Below, one piece after another: positions 7,709 through 14,652 of a DNA stretch of 21,215 nt; position 1 is the first letter of the stretch, and every line of letters starts with the position of its first letter. The translations under genes and the position numbers were made by a program. Location: contig DATCIJ010000255.1 of the NCBI GenBank assembly GCA_036507855.1, forward strand, positions 1 through 21,215. The letters are read 5' to 3'. The stretch comes from JABWBJ01 sp036507855. GTDB lineage: Bacteria; Gemmatimonadota; Gemmatimonadetes; Gemmatimonadales; Gemmatimonadaceae. The notes beneath the pieces were generated by a model. The model saw nothing but the letters and a program-made list of their open reading frames with translations, was not told where the DNA came from and searched no databases.

Positions 7709-9403
7709 TTACGGCGGAGACGCACGCAGCGTCGCGACGGCGTTCTCCTGCGGACCGAGTTTGAATGTGTGAAGCGGATAAAGGCCGCCGTCGATCGGAT
7801 AGCCAACCGTAAGGCTCCGAGCCGCCGGTATCGAACAGAAGACAGCGTTGCCACCAGCATCGGTTGTCACATCCCGGTCAGTGTCTCGCGTTTCCCTGAC
7901 AAGCAGGGCGCCTTGTCGCCCCGTCACTTCCACATCCAACCACCGCATCCGGAGTCGTGTGTTGGCCAGAGGGCGTCGTGACTGCTCGTCAATGAGCGTG
8001 ACTCGCAGGGTCGGCAGCCGCCAATTTCGCCCCGGGCACATCGCATCCGCGATCTCCTTCTCCCCCCCGGCAACGAACGCGAGGTGCCGAGTCGCGCCCT
8101 CCTGCAGCACGAATTCCTGCTCCGCGGCGCGAATGCCGAATATCGTGAAGTCCGGATGCTCGGCGACGATCGCGTGCAGCCCGGGTGGAACGCTGTCAAA
8201 GCGGAAACGGCCGGCGGAGTCCACGACCGCCTGGAACGGCGAGCCGACCAGCCTGACGCGAGTCCCGGTCAACGGCTTGCCGGCGCGAACGATGCTGCCG
8301 GTCACCGTCCCGGGTTTGTTGAATGCTTCGAGGCCGTTGACCAGGATCATCCCGCCTTCCTGGCCCAGCCCGCTCAGCACGAGCCGTTCGCGCCTCGGCC
8401 CGCCAGCGCTCCGCTGCTCGATCAGCGATGGCTTGGGCATCGTGAGCGTCCAGTTCTTCACGATCCAGGCGCCGTTAGGCACGCGCATGAAGTGCACCTC
8501 CCCACCCACATGGTCGTGCTCCAGCTCCCACGGCAACTGCGTCCACCTGAATTCGACCAGCCGCAGCTCGTACGTCGTCGCGTCGAGCCAGAGCGTTCCG
8601 CGAATGTCCGGCATGATCCGGCTTCTGACCGGCGCAAAGGCGAGACCAACGTGCCCGGGGCGATCGCGCTCGTTCTGGGCTACCGAGAAGCAGTGGTCGC
8701 GAAGAAATGCTCTCGACAGGAGCGCGGTGGCATCGGGGGCGTAGAACGTCATGTGATTGGCAGCGTCCTCCCAGTAGCCGATCCGCGAAAGGGAATCGCC
8801 GCGCAGGCTCCTGAAGTTCGGCTGGCCAATGCCGTCGTTCTCGTCGTAGGAGTGGTGGCTCTCTTCGCTAACTTCGCCCATCGGCAGACCCAGGCTACGC
8901 GAGAAACGGACGAGACGACGGCGGAGCGTGGAGTCCTGACCCGAGATCACGATGACATTCAGGGCCGTCTCCGCCTCCCGCCACAGCGCGGCGACGCGCA
9001 GGCCGTCGCGACCGGTCGTGCAGAGCGCTCGATCGGCTACGGTCACCCGCGGAAGCGTAGTGAACGGATCCATCGCGACATCGAGGACGACGGTTTCGCC
9101 GCTGCCTACGTTCAGGAAATCGGAGCGCCAGGCGCGAACGCCGATGCGACGCACGGTCAACCGGTACCGACCCCCGCGAGGAGCGGTAATCGCGTATTCG
9201 CCGAGCTGGTTCGTGATCACGTTCCGAATAGCGGCGCCGGTGTCCGGCGCTGTCTCCACGCTGCGTAGTGTCACGAGTGAGCCGGCGAGCGGCGCTCCTG
9301 ATCCCGCCTCCGTGACGACGCCGCGAATAACCTGGGCGTCGGCGACTGATGACGCACCGATGATGGCAAGGATCGAACAAAACCGCCGAGTGAGTGAGGG
9401 CAC
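7709..9403 (-). CDS. Secreted protein with repeated carboxypeptidase-regulatory-like domains, function unknown
   Basis: A 564-residue protein starting at GTG 9403, directly followed by a signal peptide (MPSLTRRFCSILAIIGASS, cleavage near ADAQ). The stop of the upstream gene, TAA, is separated from this GTG by one base, so the two are probably translationally coupled. Carboxypeptidase-regulatory-like (transthyretin-like) folds are seen near residues 25-110 (VIRGVVTEAGSGAPLAGS) and about 372-440 (GRFRFDSVPPGLHAIV), with a further beta-rich segment from about 468. The middle part has IRGTLWLDATTYELRLVEF, a pattern I associate with secreted Gemmatimonadota proteins of unknown function. No active-site motif or membrane anchor is visible. 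It is convergent with the kinase-permease gene, with only 12 bp between stop codons. Probably periplasmic or outer-surface. Confidence 0.8.
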   Translation of the reverse strand: MPSLTRRFCSILAIIGASSVADAQVIRGVVTEAGSGAPLAGSLVTLRSVETAPDTGAAIRNVITNQLGEYAITAPRGGRYRLTVRRIGVRAWRSDFLNVGSGETVVLDVAMDPFTTLPRVTVADRALCTTGRDGLRVAALWREAETALNVIVISGQDSTLRRRLVRFSRSLGLPMGEVSEESHHSYDENDGIGQPNFRSLRGDSLSRIGYWEDAANHMTFYAPDATALLSRAFLRDHCFSVAQNERDRPGHVGLAFAPVRSRIMPDIRGTLWLDATTYELRLVEFRWTQLPWELEHDHVGGEVHFMRVPNGAWIVKNWTLTMPKPSLIEQRSAGGPRRERLVLSGLGQEGGMILVNGLEAFNKPGTVTGSIVRAGKPLTGTRVRLVGSPFQAVVDSAGRFRFDSVPPGLHAIVAEHPDFTIFGIRAAEQEFVLQEGATRHLAFVAGGEKEIADAMCPGRNWRLPTLRVTLIDEQSRRPLANTRLRMRWLDVEVTGRQGALLVRETRDTDRDVTTDAGGNAVFCSIPAARSLTVGYPIDGGLYPLHTFKLGPQENAVATLRASPP

Positions 9404-9404
9404 G

Positions 9405-10505
9405 TTATCGCACCGTCCAGATGACGATGGAGCGGACGATGTTGTCCGCCGGGATACGGCCCGATCGGCTACCAGACTGGAGGCCGGTCAGTCCCGAGCT
9501 CTGGGGTGAATTGCTGCCCCCGAAGCCACACTGCTGACCTTGTGGCCATCGTGACGTGAGGGTTGTCGTGTAGTCCGCGCGGAGACCGTAGATCTCGACG
9601 GCGACAACCTCCTCCGCTCCAAACTCGCTCACGCCTCGCCCTGGAGCGGCCTCGCCATTGACAAAGACACAGGTCAGTGAATCGCTGATCACGAGCCCGG
9701 ACAGAAGGAAGGACGGACTGTACCGCAGCGCGTCGCGGAGGCTCAGGCCGGACCTGCCGTAGAGCTCCTGTCGAGGAACGATTGCCGAGTTATTGCCCCG
9801 CATGAGCGAGCGCGACTCGAATTCCGCCATGAGGACGGCACTCTGTCTGCGCCCACCGGCAGCCTGTGCCTTCTCGAGCACGACGGACAACTCGACCGCC
9901 CCCTCTTCGGGCACGATGACCGATAACAGGCGACCACCGAATCCGCTGCGCTGCACATTGACCACGTATGCGCCCGGCGCTACGGCGGGAAAGTTGAACG
10001 ACCCTGCGGTGTCGGTCCGGGTCGCCGCCCGCGCACCCATTACGATTACGTCGGCGTTAGGCAGTCCGCTGAATCCTGACCGGGCAATCACCTTGCCGAA
10101 GACGCCGGTGCGCATGGCGCGGATCGGTATCGTGTCCAGCAGGGCGAGCCGGGGCATCTCGATCTCGATGAACGCCCCGCGGGCTTGCACGAGAAGTCGT
10201 TGCTCGAATGGCTGGAAGCCGATCCTGACAGCACGGAGCAGGTGCGGACCTGAATCCACGCCCGTGATGGTGAAGCGCCCGAGCGAATCGGTGACGGCGC
10301 GCTTCGAGAGGTGGGCCGAGTCGAGGACGACCGTTACGCCCGGGACCCCAGTCCGGAAATCGTCGCGAACGACACCGGTGATCTGCCCGGGGCGAACCTG
10401 AGCTCCAGCGGTGCCGCTCGCGATCGCGAGAAGTACTCCCCATACCAGGAGCGTCCGTTGCGCTTCTGAAACGCAACCGCCGTTCGAACTACGGTGCGGA
10501 GTCAT
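9405..10505 (-). CDS. Secreted carboxypeptidase-regulatory-like protein with a TonB-plug-like C-terminal domain
   Basis: A 366-residue protein from the ATG at 10505, chosen because a hydrophobic leader follows (TLLVWGVLLAIASGTAGAQ); an in-frame GTG at 10565 would only add an uncharged tail before it. Two carboxypeptidase-regulatory-like domains follow (about 40-130, with GQITGVVRDDFRTGVPG, and about 130-215). The C-terminal third resembles the plug domain of TonB-dependent receptors (GLSLRDALRYSPSFLL, VFVNGEAAPG, EEVVAVEIYG) and ends with IVIWTVR. There is no beta-barrel, so it cannot be a receptor by itself. It is transcribed together with the following 564-residue secreted protein. A role as a ligand-binding or receptor-assisting surface protein is inference. 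Confidence 0.8.
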   Translation of the reverse strand: MTPHRSSNGGCVSEAQRTLLVWGVLLAIASGTAGAQVRPGQITGVVRDDFRTGVPGVTVVLDSAHLSKRAVTDSLGRFTITGVDSGPHLLRAVRIGFQPFEQRLLVQARGAFIEIEMPRLALLDTIPIRAMRTGVFGKVIARSGFSGLPNADVIVMGARAATRTDTAGSFNFPAVAPGAYVVNVQRSGFGGRLLSVIVPEEGAVELSVVLEKAQAAGGRRQSAVLMAEFESRSLMRGNNSAIVPRQELYGRSGLSLRDALRYSPSFLLSGLVISDSLTCVFVNGEAAPGRGVSEFGAEEVVAVEIYGLRADYTTTLTSRWPQGQQCGFGGSNSPQSSGLTGLQSGSRSGRIPADNIVRSIVIWTVR

Positions 10506-10983
10506 GGTCAGGAAGTGGGTTCGCCGACCGGAGCAGCAGAGGATCCTGCGGGCGGCTTCTACCATCGGTCAGATGGGAAGGTCCGCGCTAGCGAGCATTC
10601 CTCAGCGAACCGCGACCACTTCGATGCAGCTTCGCTATGGTCTTCGTGTACGGCAATTGGGACTGGCCCACGCGCTACGTTCGCTAGTCTGACCTTGCTG
10701 ATCCTATGCCGAGTTACTTCGGAATCGTCAAAGGTCACGATCTTGCGCTGTGCTTGAAGCTCTCTCGCTGGCGCGAAATTGTCGGTCGAGCTGGTGCCAG
10801 GGGTCTTACGGCGGAGTCGGTCGGCGTCGTACCGATGAGTCGCTGTGACCGGAACCCAATCGTTCCGCTACTCTCGGCGCACTCGTTTGATTGCTGGAGC
10901 TTTGTGAAGTCGGGCTCTCCAAGGAAGGACATGTAAGGGAGCGTTCTGAACATCTCCGGGCGCTGGCTCGCACCGTGCCTCGT
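10506..10983. other. 478-bp stretch without a supported gene
   Basis: The short ORFs in both directions here lack a ribosome binding site, signal peptide or recognisable motif. It holds one notable sequence: 10800-10818 matches 7703-7721 in 17 of 19 bases (GGGGYCTTACGGCGGAGWCG-like). At 7703 the match covers the stop codon of the 564-residue secreted protein, so the copy here may be the 3' scar of a lost related gene. It must also hold the promoter for the gene ending at 9405, but I cannot place it. Confidence 0.5.
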
Positions 10984-11802
10984 TCAGCGAAACAGCCTCG
11001 CGAACACTGGCGCGTCCAGCAGCACCGTGATCTCGTGATTCCACTTCTCGAGTGAACGACGGTACGCCGGAGAGTACGCTGCGTAGACGCGCGTTTCCGT
11101 GCCCGGAATCGTGATGGACAGCGCCACCTCCGCCTTGAACAGATTCGGCGTCTCGTCAGGCATCTCGTCCGCCTCATCTCGGGCGTGCGCGATGCTGGCG
11201 CCGAGACTGATCGAGGATTCATGCTCCCAGCGGAGTATCGGTGCGCGCACAGACGCGCCCGCATATTGCCGATCGCGCACGTGATCGATGGAGTACACCG
11301 CACCGGCCATCATGGGCCCCGGCAAGACAGGCATGGTGATCGACGTGCTTCCGTCAATGGCAAATTCGTTTTGCGCTCCGTCGGTTCTACTCTGTGAGAA
11401 CGACCACGACAACTGCGTGCGGATCAACGGAGACTTTCTGCCTCCGAAGTACCGCGCGACCTGCGTGCGTGAGCGGAAGTACGGCGGTTCGCGTCGGGTG
11501 CGGGTGTCATAGTCGGTGAGCTTGGACGTCAACTGCCAGCGTCCGGCATAGAGCACCGTCGCCAGTCGTCCGAAGTGCATTCGCGACTGCAGGAACTCGC
11601 CGCGGAAGTTGTGATGATCAGCGGCTCCAACGTAAATGCGGCCGGCAAGGAATCGATAGGCACGGCTTGTCTCGCCCGGGGCGAGGATTCGCGGGTCCAC
11701 GAAATCGTCGAGCTCCAACACCTCCAGCTCTTGGGCCGCGACGGGAGAGGCGATGAAGAGCGCCAAGAACGTTGCGGTGCGCCTCAGGAATGTCGCTTTC
11801 AT
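10984..11802 (-). CDS. Exported, probable outer-membrane beta-barrel protein, unknown
   Basis: A 272-residue protein. The ATG at 11802 is preferred over the longer frame because a signal peptide begins there (MKATFLRRTATFLALFIAS, cleavage after PVAAQ) and because its ATGA overlaps the stop codon of the gene upstream. The mature part alternates polar and hydrophobic residues in many short strands separated by turns (RIYVGAADHHNF, ATVLYAGRWQLTSKL, GASIAHARDEADEMPDET) and ends with a Phe-containing strand (APVFARLFR). This suits a small outer-membrane barrel of perhaps 10 to 12 strands. I do not recognise the family. It is the last gene of a three-gene overlapping operon with a secreted protein and a zinc-ribbon membrane protein. 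Confidence 0.72.
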   Translation of the reverse strand: MKATFLRRTATFLALFIASPVAAQELEVLELDDFVDPRILAPGETSRAYRFLAGRIYVGAADHHNFRGEFLQSRMHFGRLATVLYAGRWQLTSKLTDYDTRTRREPPYFRSRTQVARYFGGRKSPLIRTQLSWSFSQSRTDGAQNEFAIDGSTSITMPVLPGPMMAGAVYSIDHVRDRQYAGASVRAPILRWEHESSISLGASIAHARDEADEMPDETPNLFKAEVALSITIPGTETRVYAAYSPAYRRSLEKWNHEITVLLDAPVFARLFR

Positions 11803-12509
11803 GGCGGCAGCAAGCGAATGCTGAGTTGCTCGACTGAGACGTCGACGAGTTTCCCGCGCACGGCTCGGGCCCAGGTGTTCTGGCATTTTTTCTGTTTGCA
11901 GACCCTGTCCGCGATCTGGTGAGCGGTGAGGGGCGAAGGTATCGTCTGACGATCGAACGTTTCCTCGAAACTCTGGTCATTTTCAAGGAACACACGAATG
12001 GTCAGCCGGTCAGTCCACCGCATTTCCTGCGACTCGAACCGCGTGTAGCGCATCTGCGCCGCGATGCTGGAGGGCACTCGCTCCTCCACCTTCAGACTTT
12101 CCGGCTTCGAGTTGACTTCGACGCGCCAGACTTTCGACAACCGATAGCCGACTCGCGCGGCACAGGCGCCGCCACGGTGCTCGGCGAATACCGGCGCCGT
12201 CAGCTCCGCCCGGAAACCGGCGAGACGAGGGAGCGCGCGAACCGAGTCGACCCTGACGGGATCAGGCAGAGTGAGAACCCACAACCCGGTCGCATCGAGT
12301 GCTGCCGACAAGTCGCTCTCGAACGGATAACTCACCCTGACCGGCAGCCGCGGTCCCGCCAAGAGAGTGTCCGCGCTCACGGTGAGATACACCGTACTTA
12401 CGCGTGTCGCCGATCCGCATGAGGCAGCGGCCGGCTCTTGTGCGTCCGCAAACGTTGTCAGGAGACTTGCGCTCAAGACAAACAGCGGCGTGAGAGAAGG
12501 AACCCGCAT
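11799..12509 (-). CDS. Secreted four-cysteine protein, function unknown
   Basis: A 236-residue protein starting ATG 12509 (a GTG one codon earlier is possible). It has a signal peptide (MRVPSLTPLFVLSASLL, cleavage near ADAQ). The mature protein has four cysteines in the contexts ASCGS, GGACAAR and DRVCKQKKCQ, so two disulfides are plausible in the periplasm or outside. The rest is beta-strand-rich and shows no motif I know. Its start codon overlaps the stop of the zinc-ribbon gene (TGATG) and its stop overlaps the start of the barrel gene (ATGA), which implies translational coupling and a shared function. The partner barrel suggests an envelope role; nothing more specific is supported. Confidence 0.72.
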   Translation of the reverse strand: MRVPSLTPLFVLSASLLTTFADAQEPAAASCGSATRVSTVYLTVSADTLLAGPRLPVRVSYPFESDLSAALDATGLWVLTLPDPVRVDSVRALPRLAGFRAELTAPVFAEHRGGACAARVGYRLSKVWRVEVNSKPESLKVEERVPSSIAAQMRYTRFESQEMRWTDRLTIRVFLENDQSFEETFDRQTIPSPLTAHQIADRVCKQKKCQNTWARAVRGKLVDVSVEQLSIRLLPP

Positions 12510-13198
12510 CACGACCCTCCCTTGGACAAAAGCTTGCCCACCGTCGAGAACAGCCCGATCACGGTGGTCAGTCCGGTGGCGATCAACGCGACGAACTTGA
12601 TGGAGCGATCCAGACCCGCGGTCGCCTGGGTTACTGACGGCAGCCGCACACTATGGACGACCTGCTCTCGGCGAGCCAGGATCAGATAGAGCAACGAACT
12701 CGCAATCGCGGCTCCCGCCAGCTGCAGCGCGACGAGGAATCCGGAACGGACAATTTCTCCGAGGCTGTTCGACAGCACGTCAGTCGGATTACGGAGGATT
12801 ATGACCACCGAAGCGAACAGCGGCTGCGCAAAGGCGAACGTGGCGATCGTCCAGACGTTAGGTGCCGGATCGCGGTTGGCGATGACGAATCCCAGAAGAG
12901 CCGCCATGACCAGGAGGAGCGGCGTGAAGTGCTCCTCCGATGCCGTCGCCGTCGCGTAGATGGAGGCCACATAGAACACAAAAACCGTCAGCTGCGGGCT
13001 CCACTTCTGCACCGGTCTGGGTTCAACCGGCTCCTTGCCCGTCAGCAGCAGGATCTGCGCGGTGGCGCTCGCCAGTTTCTGCTCTGCTTGGGCGAGCTTC
13101 GCGCGCGTTTCGAGCAACGGCGACACCGGATTCGCGCAGAACTGGCACGTAGAAGCCCGGTCGGGAATCTGCGCCAGACAATAGGGGCACTCGATCAT
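12509..13198 (-). CDS. Zinc-ribbon membrane protein, first gene of a three-gene envelope operon
   Basis: A 229-residue protein from the ATG at 13198; the open frame runs further upstream, but the zinc ribbon begins directly at MIECPYC. Two Cys pairs (CPYC and CQFC, 11 residues apart) form a rubredoxin-like zinc ribbon. An Ala/Gln/Leu-rich helix follows (LETRAKLAQAEQKLASATAQ), then about four hydrophobic segments: LTVFVFYVASIYA, LLLVMAALLGFVIA, IATFAFAQPLFASVVIIL and VALQLAGAAIASSLLYLIL. A last segment (FVALIATGLTTVIGLF) may be a fifth. The cytosolic ribbon may bind another protein or nucleic acid. It is the first gene before two overlapping genes for exported proteins. No enzyme motif is visible. 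Confidence 0.78.
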   Translation of the reverse strand: MIECPYCLAQIPDRASTCQFCANPVSPLLETRAKLAQAEQKLASATAQILLLTGKEPVEPRPVQKWSPQLTVFVFYVASIYATATASEEHFTPLLLVMAALLGFVIANRDPAPNVWTIATFAFAQPLFASVVIILRNPTDVLSNSLGEIVRSGFLVALQLAGAAIASSLLYLILARREQVVHSVRLPSVTQATAGLDRSIKFVALIATGLTTVIGLFSTVGKLLSKGGS

Positions 13199-13309
13199 TT
13201 CACTCGAACCACTGCTTTGTTTCCCGGTTCCCCGCGGCGTGCGCACACAGGGCCAAGTTGACACCCGCCGCCGCAGCGATCCTCCTTTTAACTTCCGCTC
13301 CACGCTACC

Positions 13310-13329
13310 GGTCGTCAATATCGACGACC
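13310..13329. promoter_or_regulatory. Inverted repeat GGTCGTC-N6-GACGACC upstream of the zinc-ribbon operon
   Basis: Perfect 7+7 bp dyad with the AT-rich centre AATATC, 112 bp upstream of the zinc-ribbon gene start. It could be an operator or a leader hairpin; there is no T-run on either side that would make it a terminator. Confidence 0.4.
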
Positions 13330-13549
13330 ACTTTTGGCAAATCACGATTGGACGCTCGCCACGCCCCAAAGGTCGCGTGAGGGGTCTCTGATCTTGAAAT
13401 AGGGCAGGACGACCCCTAACAGCTATTTTCGGCCGCCGCGCGACGGCTCTCCGCAAATCGTCAATCGCGCCCACTCGGCCATTCGAGCGAAATCCAGCAA
13501 CGGCGAGGGTTCCTCAGATCGACCCCGCGTCGTTGCAGCCGGCGAGGTG

Positions 13550-13577
13550 GTTTGAAAGAGAGTCAGCTCCTTCAAAC
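13550..13577 (-). other. Long hairpin, 11 bp as RNA on the minus strand
   Basis: GTTTGAA and TTCAAAC enclose a second pair, GAG/CTC. On the plus strand the two are split by an A-C mismatch. On the minus strand the same position is a G-U pair, giving an uninterrupted 11-bp stem with loop CTGACT. That asymmetry suggests the functional RNA, if any, is made from the minus strand, the direction of tRNA-Phe and the zinc-ribbon operon. Confidence 0.45.
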
Positions 13578-13666
13578 TCCCGCTCCAATGCCATAGTGGG
13601 GTGACTGCTCGTTAGGTGTTCTAGCCATGCTCACCGCGCGTCTGAGCCACCGCAACGCCTACGGCC

Positions 13667-13687
13667 CGGTTAACGGGGAGTTAACCG
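13667..13687. repeat. Inverted repeat CGGTTAAC-GGGGA-GTTAACCG
   Basis: Perfect 8+8 bp dyad with a 5-base loop in gene-free DNA. There is no adjacent T-run, so it is not a standard terminator. It could be a protein-binding dyad or part of a folded RNA. Confidence 0.6.
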
Positions 13688-13775
13688 ATCATGCCCATAG
13701 CCCACTTTTCGTCGCCTCTGACCCCCTAACAGGGCCTACGACGGAGCAGCCCGCCCGCATGGAGGCAATCGTCTC

Positions 13776-13807
13776 CCTGAGCGGAGGTTAAGTCGATCCC
13801 GCTCAGG
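13776..13807 (-). terminator. Hairpin just downstream of tRNA-Phe, possible 3' processing or stop signal
   Basis: Inverted repeat CCTGAGCGG (13776-13784) with CCGCTCAGG (13799-13807), 9 bp with a 14-base loop. It starts 12 bp beyond the 3' end of tRNA-Phe. It lacks a T-run, so termination would be Rho-aided or weak; a role in 3' trimming of the tRNA precursor is as likely. Confidence 0.4.
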
Positions 13808-13819
13808 TGCTCGCCTCAG

Positions 13820-13892
<73 letters not shown>

Positions 13893-13969
13893 GGGAGGGA
13901 TAAACCTAAACAGCGACTGCGCTTGGAAGAACCCTCTCAAAGGCCAGCCAGATCGAACCGGACTCCGTC

Positions 13970-14383
13970 CTACCTCTGGCCTCTGGCCTCTGGCCTCTGG
14001 CCCACCGAGGCAGTAATCACCGACTTGATCCCGCCCCGCACATTGAAGTCACCCACCACCTGCATCCACCGCGGCGCAACGGCGCCATTCAGATCATCCA
14101 GGATCCGGTTCACCGCGCGCTCATAGAAGACAGCCGCATCGCGGTAACTCCACAGATACAGCTTCAGGCTCTTCAGCTCGATGCACTTCTCCGCGGGCAC
14201 GTACGTGATGTCGATGACGCCGAAATCCGGAGCGCCGCCCTTCAGCAGTGCCAGCTCGGATGCGTCCGATTCCACACCGCCCAGCGGACACAGCGAAGTG
14301 AATTCCTGGCACTCCATATGGATTTCATAGGAGCGATCGGGGTATGGATTGGGAAAGGTCTCGAGCAGTTCAGGTCGGGGCAT
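13970..14383 (-). CDS. queF: NADPH-dependent 7-cyano-7-deazaguanine (preQ0) reductase, QueF
   Basis: QueF reduces the nitrile of preQ0 to the amine preQ1, a cytosolic step of queuosine synthesis for tRNA. From the ATG at 14383 the protein has 137 residues and is the short, unimodular form. It shows ETFPNPYPDRSYEI, EFTSLCP with the nucleophilic Cys, PDFGVIDITYVP with the conserved Asp, and the QueF motif ELKSLKLYLWSYRD. A segment of about 14 residues (GGVESDASELALLKGG) sits between LCP and PDF, where the Bacillus enzyme has only a few. The frame stays open to 14521, and a GTG-started N-terminus near 14440 cannot be excluded, because family members often begin about 25 residues before FPN. That extension runs into heptamer repeats, so I prefer 14383. 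The C-terminal ten residues are coded by another heptamer array. No preQ1 riboswitch is seen upstream. Confidence 0.9.
   Translation of the reverse strand: MPRPELLETFPNPYPDRSYEIHMECQEFTSLCPLGGVESDASELALLKGGAPDFGVIDITYVPAEKCIELKSLKLYLWSYRDAAVFYERAVNRILDDLNGAVAPRWMQVVGDFNVRGGIKSVITASVGQRPEARGQR
13974..14001. repeat. Heptamer tandem repeat, (CTCTGGC)x4, overlapping the queF 3' end
   Basis: Four perfect copies of CTCTGGC. The array is translated as the last residues of QueF on the minus strand (about GQRPEARGQR), and the TAG stop sits at its end. The native QueF C-terminus was therefore probably replaced or extended by the repeat. Confidence 0.95.
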
Positions 14384-14397
14384 GGGCGAAATGTACT

Positions 14398-14426
14398 GGC
14401 TCGGGCTCGAGGCTTGACGGTCGAGG
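14398..14426. repeat. Heptamer array, GGCTCGA-type
   Basis: Units GGCTCG, GGCTCGA, GGCTTGA, CGGTCGA and GG in a row, with period 7 after the first 6-bp unit. It lies directly upstream of the chosen queF start. It is the inverse complement of the array at 14463-14497, so the two could pair as a long imperfect hairpin. Confidence 0.75.
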
Positions 14427-14462
14427 AAGTTCTTCGCGCTGCTGACTCCCACTCCAACCTTC

Positions 14463-14497
14463 CCTCGAGCCTCGACCCCCGAGCCTCGACCCTCGTG
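14463..14497. repeat. Heptamer array, CCTCGAG/CCTCGAC x5
   Basis: Five units: CCTCGAG, CCTCGAC, CCCCGAG, CCTCGAC and CCTCGTG. The units are opposite in orientation to those at 14398-14426, 37 bp away. On the queF strand this is the leader upstream of the gene. Confidence 0.85.
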
Positions 14498-14567
14498 CTC
14501 AGCGCGTGACAAGATCGACACTTGGCGTTATGGACAGCCACGGAATCCGACCGTAGCTTGGGATCGT

Positions 14568-14650
14568 CGGCGTAGAAACGCCGGTCTTGCCGCCGCGACG
14601 AGCGCGTGGCGGCACAGCCCCCCGGGCAAACCCCGGGGGGCTCTCTTTTC
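14568..14650 (+). ncRNA. Candidate small RNA: two hairpins followed by an intrinsic terminator
   Basis: On the plus strand there are three successive stems: CGGCGT-AGAA-ACGCCG (14568-14583), TGCCGCC...GGCGGCA (14588-14614), and the terminator stem at 14616-14642 followed by a T-rich tail. No plus-strand gene ends here; the neighbours queF and the rhomboid gene are on the minus strand. A short non-coding RNA is the simplest reading, with a possible weak promoter (GTGACA at 14506, TTATGG at 14528). The 5' end is unknown. It may instead be the remnant of a lost gene's 3' end. Confidence 0.4.
14616..14650 (+). terminator. Rho-independent terminator, plus strand
   Basis: An 11-bp stem, AGCCCCCCGGG paired with CCCGGGGGGCT, with a short CAAAC loop, then CTCTTTTC. 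The T-run is on the plus strand only. It ends three bases before the palindromic element at 14653. Confidence 0.82.
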
Positions 14651-14652
14651 CG

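Larger units (their letters stand above)
13199..13819. other. 620-bp gene-free region with four inverted repeats
   Basis: No ORF of credible length or composition lies here on either strand. It contains inverted repeats at 13310-13329, 13550-13577, 13667-13687 and 13776-13807, listed separately. It also has two near-identical decamers CCCCTAACAG at 13413-13422 and 13723-13732, about 310 bp apart. The left part is the leader and promoter region of the zinc-ribbon operon; the right part lies downstream of tRNA-Phe. I recognise no known RNA family in it. Confidence 0.6.

Noticed and set aside
8084..9268. 394-codon plus-strand ORF opposite the 564-residue secreted protein
   Set aside because: Antisense to a gene with a signal peptide and known folds; no ribosome site or domain of its own.
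10706..10953. Short ORFs of 72 and 76 codons in the gap after the barrel gene
   Set aside because: No ribosome binding site, no leader or domain, and they overlap on opposite strands.
13454..13486. GAATGGCCGAGTGGG on the minus strand, like the 5' part of a Ser or Leu tRNA
   Set aside because: No matching acceptor, anticodon or T arm follows, so it is chance resemblance.
13514..13594. 26-codon minus-strand ORF beginning ATGGCATTGGAG
   Set aside because: Too short to support, no ribosome site, and it overlaps the hairpin at 13550-13577, which explains its sequence pattern better.
14384..14615. preQ1 riboswitch upstream of queF
   Set aside because: Looked for the preQ1-I stem-loop with its A-rich tail on the minus strand; not found, and the leader is filled with heptamer repeats.
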